Assembly: GCA_017475555.1 (NCBI GenBank)
Contig: JAFVFL010000006.1
Coordinates: forward strand, 1-41,646
Length of the DNA: 41,646 bases
Reading direction: 5' to 3'
DNA from: Ruminococcus sp.
GTDB taxonomy: Bacteria; Bacillota; Clostridia; Oscillospirales; Ruminococcaceae
Shown here piece after piece: positions 24,218 to 34,200 of this stretch; positions within the stretch are counted from its first letter, which is position 1; the number at the start of each line of letters is the position of its first letter. The position numbers and the translations under genes were made by a program. The notes beneath the pieces were generated by a model. The model did not search any database. It was not told where the DNA came from and saw only the letters and a list, made by a program, of their open reading frames with translations.

Positions 24218-26104
24218 ATGAACAAAAAAGAAACCACATCAAATCAGAAGATCACAAGAAAAACCACAAAAAAAGCAGAGGCTGCTGAGGCTCCGAAGAA
24301 GCGTACCTATACCAGAAAGACCACTGAAACTACGGCAAAAAGAGCTTCAAAGGCTAAGGCTGAGGCAGCACCGGCTGAGATCGCTGCTCCGGCAGCACCT
24401 GCAAAGCGTACCACAAGGGCTAAAAAGGAGCCTAAAGAGATCCGCCGCACTCCGGTCCGCATAATCCCTCTCGGCGGACTTAATGAGATAGGCAAGAACA
24501 TGACAGTGTTCGAGTGCTCCAATGATATGTTTATCCTTGACTGCGGACTCGCATTTCCGGACGCAGATATGCCCGGTGTTGATATCGTTATCCCGGATTT
24601 TACCTATGCTGAGCGGAATGCTGAGAAAATAAGGGGTATCGTGATAACACACGGACATGAGGATCATATCGGCGGTCTTGCGTATCTTCTGAAGAAGATA
24701 AATGTACCTGTGTACGCTACTCCGCTGACTATCGGGCTTATCGAGGGCAAGCTCAAGGAGCAGGGACTCCTCGGAAAGGTAAAGCTCAACGTTGTTGAGC
24801 CGAGAAAGACTGTACATTTCGGCTGCATGACCGTTGAATTTATCAAGGTGAACCACTCTATTCCGGATTCTGTGGGAATGGCTATCCATACTCCTGCCGG
24901 AGTTATCGTCCATACCGGAGACTTCAAGGTGGATTATACTCCGATAGACGGCAAGATCATTGACCTCGGAAGATTCGGTGAGCTTGGCAACAAGGGCGTC
25001 CTTGCACTTATGGCGGACTCTACAAATGCCGAAAGACCGGGATTTACACGCTCCGAAAGAACAGTGGGCGAGTCATTTGAGAGACTGTTTGTCAAGGGCG
25101 AAGGAAAGAGGATAATCATTGCTACCTTCTCCTCAAATATCCACAGGGTACAGCAGATCATCAACTGTGCAGTGCGCTACGGAAGAAAGGTCGCAGTGTT
25201 CGGCAGGAGCATGATCAACGTCATCACCACGGCAAGAGAGCTTGGCTATCTTGACGCTCCGGACGAGCTTTTCATAGATATCGAGCTGATAAACCGCTAT
25301 GAGAGCGAGCGTATAGTCCTCATAACCACAGGAAGTCAGGGCGAGCCGATGTCTGCTCTTACAAGAATGGCGATGAACGACCACAGAAAGGTCACTATAA
25401 CTCCGAATGACTTTATTATTATCTCCGCAACACCTATTCCGGGCAATGAGAAATTCGTGACGAGGGTTGTCAATGAGCTTATGAAATCCGGTGCAGAGGT
25501 TGTATATGAGGCTATGTATGAGGTACACGTTTCGGGTCATGCGTGTCAGGAGGAATTAAAGCTCATGATGGCACTTACAAGACCTAAGTTCTTCATACCC
25601 GTACACGGCGAGTATAAGCACCTGAAAAAGCACGCACAGCTCGGCGTACAAATGGGGATACCGAAGGAGAATATCATCATAGGTGCCATCGGCAACGTCA
25701 TTGAGACAGACGGAGTGTCCATGAAGATCACGGGTCAGGTGCCTGCCGGAAGAGTGCTTGTTGACGGGCTCGGAGTCGGCGACGTAGGCTCTATAGTCCT
25801 GCGTGACAGAAAGCACCTTGCACAGGACGGACTCATCATAATAGTTATAGCTATCGAAAGAGCCACGAATGAGATAGTTTCCGGACCGGATATCATATCA
25901 AGGGGCTTTGTGTATGTACGGGAGGCTGAGCAGCTTATAGAGGATGCACGGGAGGTACTCAACACGACGCTTGAGCGGTGTTCATATGCAGAGATGCGTG
26001 AGTGGACGACCCTGAAGGGCAAGCTCCGTGATTCTCTTTCGGACTTTATATTTGAAAAGACCAAGAGGACGCCGATGATTCTTCCGATAATCATGGAGAC
26101 ATGA
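24218..26104 (+). CDS. rnj: Ribonuclease J with a basic N-terminal extension
   Basis: A 628-residue metallo-beta-lactamase/beta-CASP RNase that acts as 5'-3' exonuclease and endonuclease in mRNA decay. The zinc motif HGHEDH (145-150) is intact, as are HTGDFKVD, MADSTNAERPGFTRSE, the VSGHACQEELK segment and PVHGEYKHL. Residues 1-78 are an added low-complexity tail of Lys, Ala, Thr and Arg, absent from the Bacillus enzymes and probably disordered. It could bind RNA or tether the enzyme to a partner. GTGAGG lies about eight bases before the ATG. The gene opens an operon with gdpP, rplI, dnaB, tilS and ftsH and has a long structured leader. Confidence 0.95.
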   Translation: MNKKETTSNQKITRKTTKKAEAAEAPKKRTYTRKTTETTAKRASKAKAEAAPAEIAAPAAPAKRTTRAKKEPKEIRRTPVRIIPLGGLNEIGKNMTVFECSNDMFILDCGLAFPDADMPGVDIVIPDFTYAERNAEKIRGIVITHGHEDHIGGLAYLLKKINVPVYATPLTIGLIEGKLKEQGLLGKVKLNVVEPRKTVHFGCMTVEFIKVNHSIPDSVGMAIHTPAGVIVHTGDFKVDYTPIDGKIIDLGRFGELGNKGVLALMADSTNAERPGFTRSERTVGESFERLFVKGEGKRIIIATFSSNIHRVQQIINCAVRYGRKVAVFGRSMINVITTARELGYLDAPDELFIDIELINRYESERIVLITTGSQGEPMSALTRMAMNDHRKVTITPNDFIIISATPIPGNEKFVTRVVNELMKSGAEVVYEAMYEVHVSGHACQEELKLMMALTRPKFFIPVHGEYKHLKKHAQLGVQMGIPKENIIIGAIGNVIETDGVSMKITGQVPAGRVLVDGLGVGDVGSIVLRDRKHLAQDGLIIIVIAIERATNEIVSGPDIISRGFVYVREAEQLIEDAREVLNTTLERCSYAEMREWTTLKGKLRDSLSDFIFEKTKRTPMILPIIMET

Positions 26105-26137
26105 TATCATTCTGACAGAGCAATATGACGAAGTAAA

Positions 26138-26167
26138 CGACAAAATACTTGACGACAAAATACTTGA
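26138..26167 (+). repeat. 15-base exact tandem duplication between rnj and gdpP
   Basis: CGACAAAATACTTGA occurs twice in direct succession (26138-26152 and 26153-26167). The second copy ends at the ribosome binding site of gdpP. It looks like a recent slippage duplication and lengthens the intergenic spacer by 15 bases. Confidence 0.9.
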
Positions 26168-26173
26168 AAGGAG
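26167..26173 (+). promoter_or_regulatory. Ribosome binding site of gdpP, pointing to a CTG start
   Basis: AAAGGAG is a full-strength Shine-Dalgarno site. Nine bases later is CTG 26183, in frame with gdpP. An ATG at 26178 is out of frame and stops after two codons. No ATG, GTG or TTG is in frame between the preceding stop and GTG 26246, which has no ribosome binding site. Confidence 0.65.
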
Positions 26174-26182
26174 TGATATGCT

Positions 26183-28159
26183 CTGAGAAAAGGTTTTTTT
26201 CAGGCTGCTATACTGACACTGCTTGCTCTGCTTCTGCTTGACTGCGTGCTTACCTCGGTAATGCTCAGCAGATACAGCAGTGCCGCCGGCTTATTCGGAC
26301 TTACGGCAGCTGTGCTCCTTGCCGGCTCGGTCATTGTGCTCCTTATCGTTCAGTCCAGGACTACCGCAAGACATATCGCTCGTATGTCGGCACAGCTCGA
26401 CAGCTCTGCGGCTCAGTATATGAATGCACTTCCGGAGCCTGTTGCGGTCATTGACGGGAATAATGTGCTGGTGTGGTATAATCAGGTCTTTTCTGAGAAA
26501 ATAGGGCTCGGAACTGACCTGTACGGCATGGAACTTGAAAGTGCCGTGAATATCAGTACAAAGGCACTTACCGGCAATGGCACTGCTTCGTGTACTATCA
26601 ACGGCTCACATTACAGAGTGACGGCTGCTCCTTTCAATGAGCAGGAGATCTCGTTCAGGATACTCAGGTTCTCAGATGAGACACAGTATCTCACGCTCCT
26701 TAAAAAAGCAGAGGAATCTCAGCCGAATGTTATCATTCTGACGATAGATAATTACGACGAGATAATGCAGAATGCCAAGGAAAGCGAAAAAGCTCAGGCT
26801 TCGGTCGAAACCGAGCAGCTTATAGAGAAGTTCATGAGTGGCACGAACGGCTTTATCAAAAAGACCTCTGCCAATGTTTTCTACGCCGTAATGGAAAACC
26901 GCTACCTTGACCAGATCGTCCGTGAGAAGTTCAAGATACTTGACGCAGCAAGGAATATCCGCATTGCCTCGAAGTATCCGCTGACCTTCTCTATCGGTGT
27001 GGGACAGGGAGCTTCCACCCTTGCCGAGAGTGAGCAGCTTGCACGGCAGTGCCTGGACATGGCACTGGGCAGGGGCGGCGATCAGGCTGTCCTCAAGACT
27101 AAGAACGGCTACAGCTTTTTCGGCGGAGTCTCAGGCGGCGTTGAAAAGAAATCCCGTGCCAAGACAAGGATCATCGCCAATGCTCTCCAGGATCTGATAA
27201 TGAACAGCGGCAGGATATATCTCATGGGTCACAGGTTCGGCGACCTTGATTCAGTCGGTGCAGCCTGCGGACTTGCCGGTGCTGTGCGGCTTATGGGCAA
27301 GGAGGCTTATATCGCTGTAAACCGGCAGAAAAACTTGGCGACAAACCTTATCGACATCGTTGAGGAGCATACCGGTGCAGAGCTTTTTGTAACTCCTGAC
27401 GAGGCTGAGGCTGCGATCGCTCCGGGCGATCTGCTGATAATCAGCGATACGCATAACAAGGATTACATAGAGAGCCGGGAGCTTTACGAAAAGGCTAAGA
27501 CAGTAGTGGTGATAGATCACCACAGAAAAACAGTTAATTTTATTGACAATGCGGTGATATTCCACCATGAGCCGTATGCTTCAAGTGCGTGCGAAATGGT
27601 GACGGAGCTGATACAGTATTTCCGCTTAGAGCCGGGCAGCAAGCTTGAGCCGGTATTCGCAGAGGCTCTGCTCTCAGGCATTATGCTCGATACAAAGAGT
27701 TTTGTCATGAGAACGGGCGTGAGGACGTTTGAGGCTGCTGCACATCTGAAAAAGCTCGGTGCGGATACTGTTGCTGTGAAGCTGCTGTTTTCAAACTCAT
27801 TTGATTCATACAGACGCAAGACACAGATAGTTGCGGCAGCGGATATCTACAGCAAGTGTGCCATAGCCGCAGTTGACCTGAAAAGCGATGATATACGTCT
27901 TGTTGCACCGCAGGCGGCTGATGAGCTGCTCAATATAACAGACGTGGACGCTTCGTTTGTCATATACAAGACCGGCAGCATTGCCAATATATCTGCACGT
28001 TCATTCGGTGCGATAAACGTGCAGGTCATTATGGAGGAGCTTGGCGGCGGAGGTCATCAGACTATGGCGGCAACGCAGATAGACGGCATTTCTATTCAGG
28101 AGGCTAAAAAGCTGCTGAAGGAGGCTATCGACAAGAGAACAGCAGAAACGGCTGAATAA
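26183..28159 (+). CDS. gdpP: GdpP/YybT family cyclic-di-AMP phosphodiesterase
   Basis: About 658 residues. It hydrolyses c-di-AMP to pApA and so affects potassium balance and cell-wall stress. From the CTG start there are two membrane helices (about 4-24 and 34-56), the usual GdpP topology. A PAS-like segment follows, then a degenerate GGDEF domain ending SIGVGQGAS...[10 protein letters not shown]. The DHH domain has [26 protein letters not shown] and [10 protein letters not shown], and the DHHA1 domain ends [12 protein letters not shown]. Starting at GTG 26246 would remove the first helix. The gene lies between rnj and rplI, as in many Firmicutes. A one-base assembly error near 26180 is the main alternative to CTG initiation. 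Confidence 0.93.
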   Translation: MRKGFFQAAILTLLALLLLDCVLTSVMLSRYSSAAGLFGLTAAVLLAGSVIVLLIVQSRTTARHIARMSAQLDSSAAQYMNALPEPVAVIDGNNVLVWYNQVFSEKIGLGTDLYGMELESAVNISTKALTGNGTASCTINGSHYRVTAAPFNEQEISFRILRFSDETQYLTLLKKAEESQPNVIILTIDNYDEIMQNAKESEKAQASVETEQLIEKFMSGTNGFIKKTSANVFYAVMENRYLDQIVREKFKILDAARNIRIASKYPLTFSIGVGQGASTLAESEQLARQCLDMALGRGGDQAVLKTKNGYSFFGGVSGGVEKKSRAKTRIIANALQDLIMNSGRIYLMGHRFGDLDSVGAACGLAGAVRLMGKEAYIAVNRQKNLATNLIDIVEEHTGAELFVTPDEAEAAIAPGDLLIISDTHNKDYIESRELYEKAKTVVVIDHHRKTVNFIDNAVIFHHEPYASSACEMVTELIQYFRLEPGSKLEPVFAEALLSGIMLDTKSFVMRTGVRTFEAAAHLKKLGADTVAVKLLFSNSFDSYRRKTQIVAAADIYSKCAIAAVDLKSDDIRLVAPQAADELLNITDVDASFVIYKTGSIANISARSFGAINVQVIMEELGGGGHQTMAATQIDGISIQEAKKLLKEAIDKRTAETAE

Positions 28160-28184
28160 AAGCCGGTCAGAAAGGATAAGGGAT

Positions 28185-28631
28185 ATGAAGGTAATTTTTT
28201 TGCAGGACGTAAAGGGATCAGGAAAAAAAGGCGAGGTAAAGAATGTTGCGGACGGATACGCACGGAATATGCTTCTCCCTAAGGGACTTGCAGTCGAGGC
28301 TACGTCCGCGAATATGAACAGGCTGGAGGGACAGAAGGCGTCTGCACAGCACAAGGCTGACGTAGAGAAGCAGACTGCACAGGAGGCTGCGGCAAAGCTG
28401 AAGGGCGGAAAGGTCATCATCAAGGCTAAGGCTGGCTCGAATGACAGGCTGTTCGGCTCTGTAACTGCTGCACAGGTCGCAGATGCAATAAATGAGCAGT
28501 TCGGTATAAAGACCGATAAGAAGAAGATATCTCTGAGCACTGATATCAAGAGCTTCGGTACATATTCAGCTGAGGTAAAGCTTTATCAGGGCGTTTCTGA
28601 GAAGATAGACGTTGAGGTCATCGAGGGCTGA
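28185..28631 (+). CDS. rplI: 50S ribosomal protein L9
   Basis: A 148-residue ribosomal protein with the classic L9 N-terminus ([20 protein letters not shown], then [13 protein letters not shown]), a long central helix (about 45-75) and a C-terminal RNA-binding domain ([15 protein letters not shown]...KKISL). The length matches the Bacillus protein. It overlaps dnaB by one base (TGATG) and is translationally coupled to it. Confidence 0.98.
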   Translation: MKVIFLQDVKGSGKKGEVKNVADGYARNMLLPKGLAVEATSANMNRLEGQKASAQHKADVEKQTAQEAAAKLKGGKVIIKAKAGSNDRLFGSVTAAQVADAINEQFGIKTDKKKISLSTDIKSFGTYSAEVKLYQGVSEKIDVEVIEG

Positions 28632-30010
28632 TGGCGGAGGAAAGTACATTTCTCAGAGACAGGGAGCTTCCCCATAACATCGAGGCGGAGCAGTGTGTTA
28701 TCGGTGCGGCTATATCTGACCCGTCTGAGCTGCCGACAATAATAGAGCTTGTCCGCTCAGAGTATTTCTATTCTGAGCAGCACAGGCGGCTGTTCGCACT
28801 GATACAGTCCATGTTCGCAAGCGGCGATCCGATCGATGTAGTAACGGTGCTTGACAGGGCGAGCCAGCTCGGTATCTTTGAAACATCAGAGGAGGGGCGG
28901 CGGTATCTGTCTGAGATAGGCGAGCTGCTGCCTACTGCTACACGTGTAAGGTCGTACTGCGGGATAGTTGCTGACAAGTATTATATCCGCAGTCTTGCCC
29001 ATGCTTCGTATGAGATACTCGACAACATCCAGTCGGGTGAGCAGGATGCCCAGCTTCTTCTTGATTCGGCGGAACAGAAGATATACGATATCCGTCAGGG
29101 CAGAGATGTAAAGGGACTTGTTCCTCTCGGCGATGCTGTCATAGAGGCATATGACAGGCTCGGCAAGCTGTCCGGCGAGGACAGGGAGCTTTATTTAGGT
29201 GCGAGGACAGGCTTCACACTTCTCGACAGCATAACGAACGGACTGAATAAGTCAGATCTTATCATAATAGCGGCACGCCCTGGTATGGGAAAGACCTCGT
29301 TTGCAATGAATATCGCAACGAATGTTGCACGCAGGTCAGACCATAAGGAGGTGGCAGTGTTCAATCTCGAAATGTCCAAGGAGCAGCTTGCTATGAGAAT
29401 ACTTTCGACGGAGGCACTTGTCAGCTCTTCATCGCTTCGCAGCGGCAGGATACAGCAGGAGGAGTGGGTAAGGCTTGCGATGAGTGCGGGCTATCTTTCA
29501 ACTTTGCCGCTATATATTGACGATACTGCGGCAATGACAGTTCAGCAGATAAAGGCAAAGCTCAGAAGACTGAAGAATCTGGGGCTTGTGATAATCGACT
29601 ATCTCCAGCTCATGCACAGCACCTCACGCTCTGACAACAGGGCAGTGGTCGTATCTGAGATAACCCGTGAGCTGAAGATAATGGCTAAGGAGATGAACGT
29701 GCCTGTCATTCTGCTTTCTCAGCTGAATCGAGCTCTTGAGGGACGTACAGACAAAAGACCTCTGCTTTCTGACCTGCGTGAGTCCGGAGCGATAGAGCAG
29801 GACGCTGATATCGTGCTGTTTCTGTATCGTGAGGCTTATTACAATAAGGAGAGCCCACGGAAGAATATTTCCGAGTGTATCATAGCGAAGAACAGACATG
29901 GTGAGCAGGGTACGGTGGAGCTGATCTGGGACGGGCAGTATACACGCTTCTCGAATCCGGATTACAACTCAGACCCGGCATCGATACCCCCAGCCGGAGC
30001 AGGAAATTAG
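28631..30010 (+). CDS. dnaB: Replicative DNA helicase DnaB
   Basis: A 459-residue hexameric helicase that unwinds DNA ahead of the replisome. The N-terminal domain begins LPHNIEAEQCVIGAAI. The RecA-type motor has Walker A ARPGMGKTS, FNLEMSKEQLAMRI, Walker B LVIIDYLQLM, and LLSQLNRALEGRTDKRP, with LRESGAIEQDADIVLFLYRE near the end. No intein interrupts it. It begins inside the rplI stop codon and ends one base before tilS. Confidence 0.98.
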   Translation: MAEESTFLRDRELPHNIEAEQCVIGAAISDPSELPTIIELVRSEYFYSEQHRRLFALIQSMFASGDPIDVVTVLDRASQLGIFETSEEGRRYLSEIGELLPTATRVRSYCGIVADKYYIRSLAHASYEILDNIQSGEQDAQLLLDSAEQKIYDIRQGRDVKGLVPLGDAVIEAYDRLGKLSGEDRELYLGARTGFTLLDSITNGLNKSDLIIIAARPGMGKTSFAMNIATNVARRSDHKEVAVFNLEMSKEQLAMRILSTEALVSSSSLRSGRIQQEEWVRLAMSAGYLSTLPLYIDDTAAMTVQQIKAKLRRLKNLGLVIIDYLQLMHSTSRSDNRAVVVSEITRELKIMAKEMNVPVILLSQLNRALEGRTDKRPLLSDLRESGAIEQDADIVLFLYREAYYNKESPRKNISECIIAKNRHGEQGTVELIWDGQYTRFSNPDYNSDPASIPPAGAGN

Positions 30011-30011
30011 T

Positions 30012-31418
30012 ATGCAGGATAATATTCATAATGACATAGAGTACGCTTTTCTGCATAAGGTCAGGGAATTTATCCGGGAGCAAGCCATGCTCAGACCCGG
30101 AGATATAGTGGTCTGCGGACTTTCCGGTGGTGCTGACAGCGTTTCATTGCTCCTTTCAATGACACGGCTGAGTGCTGAGCTGGATATCGGGGTCGAGGCT
30201 CTGCACGTCAATCACTGTCTGCGCGGTGCAGAAAGCGACCGGGACGAGGAATTCTGCCGTGACCTTTGCAGCAGGCTCGGCGTTCCGTTCAGGGCTGTTT
30301 CATGCGACGTTTCCGGGTATTCGGCAGAGCGTTCACTCTCATGTGAGGAGGCTGCAAGAAAGCTGCGGTACGGGATATTCTCAGACTGCACAAGGTCGGG
30401 ATCTCCCGATGCACCGGAAAAAAAGCTTGCCTGTGCCCACAATGCCGACGATAATCTTGAAACTGTGCTCATCAATCTTACACGTGGGACTGGTATCAAA
30501 GGGCTTGCCGGGATACCGCCCGTGAGGGGCAATATAATCCGGCCGCTGCTTGGTGTTTCAAGGCGTGAAATAGAGCTTTTTCTGCAATTCTGCGGACAGC
30601 CCTACGTCACGGACAGCACGAATCTTTCCGATGACTACACAAGAAACCGGATACGCCACCATGTTATTCCGGTACTGCGTCAGCTCAACAGCTCCCTCAC
30701 TGAGACATCTGTCCGTTCGATCGGAGTTGTCAGGAGCGAGAACAGATTCATTGAGCAGGAGGCAGAAGCGGCGTGGGACAGCTGCCATTCAGACGGCGTG
30801 CTTTCCGGACTTGCACAATATCCGGAGGTAGTCCGGAGGAGGTGTATCGCACGTCTTCTTGCCATGAATGATGTTTCCCTCTCAGCAGACAGGCTCATAA
30901 AGGCAGATGATATTGTCCGGAACGGCGGCAGGCTCAATATTTCGGGCGACAGATATTTTATTGGCAGTAGGGGTTCAGTGCGGATCATGGATATGCCTGA
31001 CGGGAAGCCGGAGGAGCTCTCTGTAGAGCTTAAAATAGGCGAAAACCGGATCTACTCTGACAGAGTGCTGGTATGTGAGCTGCTTGACAGGAAAGAGCTG
31101 CAATGTGATAAATTGAAGAAAATTGATAGTGTTCACAAAAAATTAACATTTTATGTTCTCGATTATGATAAAATAATAGGAAGGACTGTCGTCAGGAACA
31201 GACGCTTCGGCGACAGGATACAGCTCGCCGGAAGAGATTTTACCTCGTCCGTAAAGAAGCTGATAAACGGAGCAGTTCCCCCGGAAAAACGCAGCAGGCT
31301 GCATTTTATCGAGGATTCAGAGGGAACTGTATTTGCTGAATGTATCGGCATTGCAGACCGGTGCAGACCCGACAGCTCGACTGAGCGTTTCCTCCGGGTG
31401 ACTGTGCTGGACGGCTGA
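30012..31418 (+). CDS. tilS: tRNA(Ile)-lysidine synthase
   Basis: A 468-residue PP-loop enzyme that attaches lysine to C34 of the CAU-anticodon tRNA-Ile so that it reads AUA. The PP-loop is LSGGADSVSLL, followed by HVNHCLRGAESDRDEEFC, AHNADDNLETVLINL and TRGTGIKGLAGI; TDSTNLSDDYTRNRIRH is the family signature. The C-terminal domain ends in GDRIQLAGRDFTSSVKKL. The gene is intact. In many Firmicutes hpt lies between tilS and ftsH; here ftsH follows after 24 bases with no hpt. A markedly AT-rich patch (31106-31180) lies inside the gene. Confidence 0.96.
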   Translation: MQDNIHNDIEYAFLHKVREFIREQAMLRPGDIVVCGLSGGADSVSLLLSMTRLSAELDIGVEALHVNHCLRGAESDRDEEFCRDLCSRLGVPFRAVSCDVSGYSAERSLSCEEAARKLRYGIFSDCTRSGSPDAPEKKLACAHNADDNLETVLINLTRGTGIKGLAGIPPVRGNIIRPLLGVSRREIELFLQFCGQPYVTDSTNLSDDYTRNRIRHHVIPVLRQLNSSLTETSVRSIGVVRSENRFIEQEAEAAWDSCHSDGVLSGLAQYPEVVRRRCIARLLAMNDVSLSADRLIKADDIVRNGGRLNISGDRYFIGSRGSVRIMDMPDGKPEELSVELKIGENRIYSDRVLVCELLDRKELQCDKLKKIDSVHKKLTFYVLDYDKIIGRTVVRNRRFGDRIQLAGRDFTSSVKKLINGAVPPEKRSRLHFIEDSEGTVFAECIGIADRCRPDSSTERFLRVTVLDG

Positions 31419-31442
31419 TACAAATTTCTCAGGGAACTGGAG

Positions 31443-33362
31443 ATGAATTATTTGACACCAAAAAGAAACAGAGGGATATTCACCTATGTCCTCATCATTT
31501 TCGTTGTTGTCATCTGTATCTACCTTGTTACCTCAAGATTCGCCGCATCAGTCGATACCACCGATTATTCGACTGTGATAAGCCATTTTGACGATCTTGA
31601 GGTCAGTGCCTACGAGCTTGATCTTGGTACAGGAGAGCTTACCTATCAGCTTCGTGGAGAGGAGACTAAACGCCGCTACAGTGTGCCGAGCGTTCAGATC
31701 TTCTACGATGATACAGAAAACTACAGAGAGAGGTATAACGAAAAATATCCCGACCAGCCGCTGAAGGAGAATTTCATCAAGGTAACGGACAGGACATGGC
31801 TGTATTCGCTGATACCTGTGATACTTACCGTTCTGCTCGGTATCGCAATACTCTACTTCATGATGAAGCAGAGCGGCGGCGGCGGAAAGTATACCAACTT
31901 CGGAAAGGCCAATCTCAAGGCACAGGCGAGTGCGAGAAAGGCTACGTTTGCCGATGTTGCCGGTGCTGATGAAGAAAAGCAGGAGCTTCAGGAGGTAGTT
32001 GATTTTCTGAAGCACCCGAATAAGTATTCCGAGATCGGTGCGAAGGTGCCTAAGGGCGTACTTCTGCTTGGCCCTCCCGGAACCGGAAAGACACTGCTTG
32101 CACGTGCAGTTGCCGGTGAGGCAGGCTGCCCGTTTTTCCCGATATCCGGCTCGGATTTCGTTGAAATGTTCGTCGGTGTCGGTGCATCGAGAGTAAGAGA
32201 TCTCTTTGAGCAGGCTAAAAAGCACGCACCTGCGATCATATTCATTGATGAGATAGACGCTGTCGGAAGGCACAGAGGTGCAGGTCTTGGCGGCGGACAT
32301 GATGAGCGTGAGCAGACACTCAACCAGCTTCTCGTTGAGATGGACGGCTTTACCGGGAACGAGAGCGTTATCGTTATTGCAGCTACAAACAGGCGTGATA
32401 TCCTTGACCCGGCACTTCTCAGACCGGGACGCTTTGACCGGCAGGTAGTAGTCGGCTATCCGGACGTAAAGGGACGGGAGGAGATACTCAAGGTACACTC
32501 TAAGAACAAGCCTCTCGGGCCGGACGTTGACCTCAAGGTAATTGCTCAGACCACACAGGGCTTTACCGGTGCTGATCTGGAAAATCTTCTGAACGAGGCT
32601 GCGCTTCTTGCGGCAAGAAACGGCAAGAAGGCGATCACTGAGCCGGATATCGAGGAAGCGACACTGAAGGTGATAGCTGGCCCTGAGAAGAAGTCACGTA
32701 TCGTTACTGAGGCTGACAGGTGGGTAACTGCTTATCATGAGTCCGGTCATGCAGTCGCTGCGTATAATCTCCCGACTCAGGATAAGGTACATCAGGTCAC
32801 TATAATCCAGCGCGGCATGGCAGCGGGACTTACTGTCACCCGTCCTGACAACGATGACAGGCACGTTTCACGCAATCAGATGTTTGAGAATATCGTTATG
32901 CTTCTCGGCGGAAGATGTGCTGAGGAGATGTTCCGTGATGATATCTGCACCGGTGCGTCAAACGATATAGAAAGAGCCACGAATACAGCAAGAAGCATGG
33001 TCACGAAATATGGCTTCTCACAGAAGCTCGGAACTGTTGTGTACGGCTCTGACAATGATGAGGTATTTCTTGGCAAGGATTATGGTCATACCCGGAATTA
33101 CAGCGAGGCAGTCGCTGCACAGATCGACGAAGAGGTACGCAGCATTATCGAAAAGGCGTATGAACGCTGCCGTGAGATACTTGAGGAAAATACAGATAAG
33201 ATGCACCTGCTTGCAAAGTATCTGATGAAGTTTGAGAAAATAAACGGCGATGATTTTGAGAAGCTCATGAAGGGCGAGATAACCGATGCCGTTCTTGAGG
33301 ACAATGAACCCGATCAGTCAGATAAGACAGAGAGCAGTGACACGACATCAGATCAGGAATAA
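31443..33362 (+). CDS. ftsH: ATP-dependent zinc metalloprotease FtsH
   Basis: A 639-residue membrane AAA protease that degrades membrane and regulatory proteins. Two membrane helices (about 13-31 and 120-140) flank an outer domain. The AAA module has Walker A GPPGTGKT (210-217), Walker B IIFIDEID (265-272) and the second region of homology [20 protein letters not shown]. The peptidase domain has the zinc site HESGH (432-436). The C-terminus is acidic and Ser/Thr-rich. The ribosome binding site is weak (AGGGAACTGG before ATG), and a terminator follows. It is the last gene of the RNase J operon. Confidence 0.98.
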   Translation: MNYLTPKRNRGIFTYVLIIFVVVICIYLVTSRFAASVDTTDYSTVISHFDDLEVSAYELDLGTGELTYQLRGEETKRRYSVPSVQIFYDDTENYRERYNEKYPDQPLKENFIKVTDRTWLYSLIPVILTVLLGIAILYFMMKQSGGGGKYTNFGKANLKAQASARKATFADVAGADEEKQELQEVVDFLKHPNKYSEIGAKVPKGVLLLGPPGTGKTLLARAVAGEAGCPFFPISGSDFVEMFVGVGASRVRDLFEQAKKHAPAIIFIDEIDAVGRHRGAGLGGGHDEREQTLNQLLVEMDGFTGNESVIVIAATNRRDILDPALLRPGRFDRQVVVGYPDVKGREEILKVHSKNKPLGPDVDLKVIAQTTQGFTGADLENLLNEAALLAARNGKKAITEPDIEEATLKVIAGPEKKSRIVTEADRWVTAYHESGHAVAAYNLPTQDKVHQVTIIQRGMAAGLTVTRPDNDDRHVSRNQMFENIVMLLGGRCAEEMFRDDICTGASNDIERATNTARSMVTKYGFSQKLGTVVYGSDNDEVFLGKDYGHTRNYSEAVAAQIDEEVRSIIEKAYERCREILEENTDKMHLLAKYLMKFEKINGDDFEKLMKGEITDAVLEDNEPDQSDKTESSDTTSDQE

Positions 33363-33369
33363 GAAAAAG

Positions 33370-33406
33370 GACTGTACAGCTTTTGTGCTGTGCAGGCCTT
33401 TATTAT
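33370..33406 (+). terminator. Terminator after ftsH
   Basis: GGACTGTACAGC (33370-33381) pairs with GCTGTGCAGGCC (33388-33399), with one mismatch and one wobble, followed by TTTATTATT. Preceding A-rich sequence allows use from the opposite strand for the DUF1893 gene. Confidence 0.85.
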
Positions 33407-33415
33407 TGATAAGCC

Positions 33416-33844
33416 TCAGCCGTTGTTCTGATTACTCTGCATTTCTGCCAGCTTCCGGCATAATGCTTTGTATCCGGCTTCTGTGTCATTTATGTCGGCA
33501 ACCGTCTGCTCCATAGGGCACATACCTGTTCCTGCACGATTTATGATCTGCGGAGTGAGAGTTTCCCATTCACAGGCAATGCCGTGCTTTTCCAGATGAT
33601 CCCTTGCTGCTGCTGACATCACTTTGCCGTAGGCTTTACAGATCCCGGTCTTTACGAAGAGCATTGCTGCTGCCTTTCCCACGATAAGATCAGCAGCTGA
33701 ATAGCCTGTCAGATCTCTCCCCTCAGCAATAAACCGTATCATTGGGGAGATGCCCCGCCCGTCGTCAACGATCACCGAGCCGTCACGGCAAAGGCAGATC
33801 GAATGCCCGGCAAGATTATTTTTTGCAATTTCAAGATCGGTCAT
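33416..33844 (-). CDS. DUF1893 domain-containing protein
   Basis: A 142-residue soluble protein of the DUF1893 family, whose structural representative is Thermotoga TM1506. It has the family pattern of a short sheet, GRGISPMIRFI, DLIVGKAAAMLFV, and MSAAARDHLEKHGIACEWE leading to TPQIINRAGTGMCPMEQTV. The conserved Gly-Lys, Cys and Asn/Arg residues suggest a small deaminase-like fold, but no activity is established for the family. GGAGG lies six bases before the ATG, and its own sigma-A promoter is at 33907-33935. It is transcribed against ftsH and divergently from the pyr operon. Confidence 0.88.
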   Translation of the reverse strand: MTDLEIAKNNLAGHSICLCRDGSVIVDDGRGISPMIRFIAEGRDLTGYSAADLIVGKAAAMLFVKTGICKAYGKVMSAAARDHLEKHGIACEWETLTPQIINRAGTGMCPMEQTVADINDTEAGYKALCRKLAEMQSNQNNG

Positions 33845-33906
33845 TTTTTCCTCCTTCAGCAGCGGAATTCTGAATCAGGCATACATCTGCTTTTGAATTT
33901 TTTACT

Positions 33907-33935
33907 ATTTTAACATATTTTGGCTCGATTGTCAA
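33907..33935 (-). promoter_or_regulatory. Sigma-A promoter of the DUF1893 gene
   Basis: On the minus strand a perfect TTGACA (33935-33930), a 17-base spacer and TAAAAT (33912-33907) lie about 65 bases before the start codon. Confidence 0.88.
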
Positions 33936-33977
33936 GCATTTTCGGCATTTTCGCATTATATTTTTCGTGAGAAACAC

Positions 33978-34006
33978 TGGACAAATGCTCTCATATGTGG
34001 TATAAT
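33978..34006 (+). promoter_or_regulatory. Sigma-A promoter of the pyrimidine operon
   Basis: TGGACA (33978-33983), a 17-base spacer with a TGTGG extended -10 and a perfect TATAAT (34001-34006) place the start near 34013, ahead of the PyrR leader. Confidence 0.9.
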
Positions 34007-34012
34007 AAACAT

Positions 34013-34200
34013 AGCGATATCTGTCCTTTAAATACGATCCTGTGAGGTCGGCAAGGCAGAGCACATTTTATACTGTCTTTTTACACGGAGCGGCAAAGCA
34101 GTATCCCAATAATATATGCTGAAAAATACTGTATACTCCTGCTCCGTGCCGTGCTGTATCCATTCAGCCTCAGAAAGACGCGGGTATTATTAAAATGATA
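34013..34200 (+). promoter_or_regulatory. PyrR-binding attenuation leader
   Basis: ATCCTGTGAGGTCGGCAAGGC (34037-34057, first 20 bases quoted elsewhere as the PyrR box) fits the known PyrR-binding loop pattern of ATCC-G-GAGG-...-AAGG in Bacillus leaders. Downstream, CACGGAGC (34084-34091) pairs with GCTCCGTG (34141-34148). GCGGCA (about 34090-34095) is complementary to TGCCGC (34207-34212) in the terminator, so an alternative antiterminator fold is possible. PyrR bound with UMP would favour the terminator and switch off the operon when pyrimidines are plentiful. Confidence 0.85.

Noticed and set aside
26178..26246. A true frameshift inactivating gdpP
   Set aside because: The frame is open through the first helix and needs only a CTG start; all catalytic motifs downstream are intact. 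A single-base assembly error remains possible.
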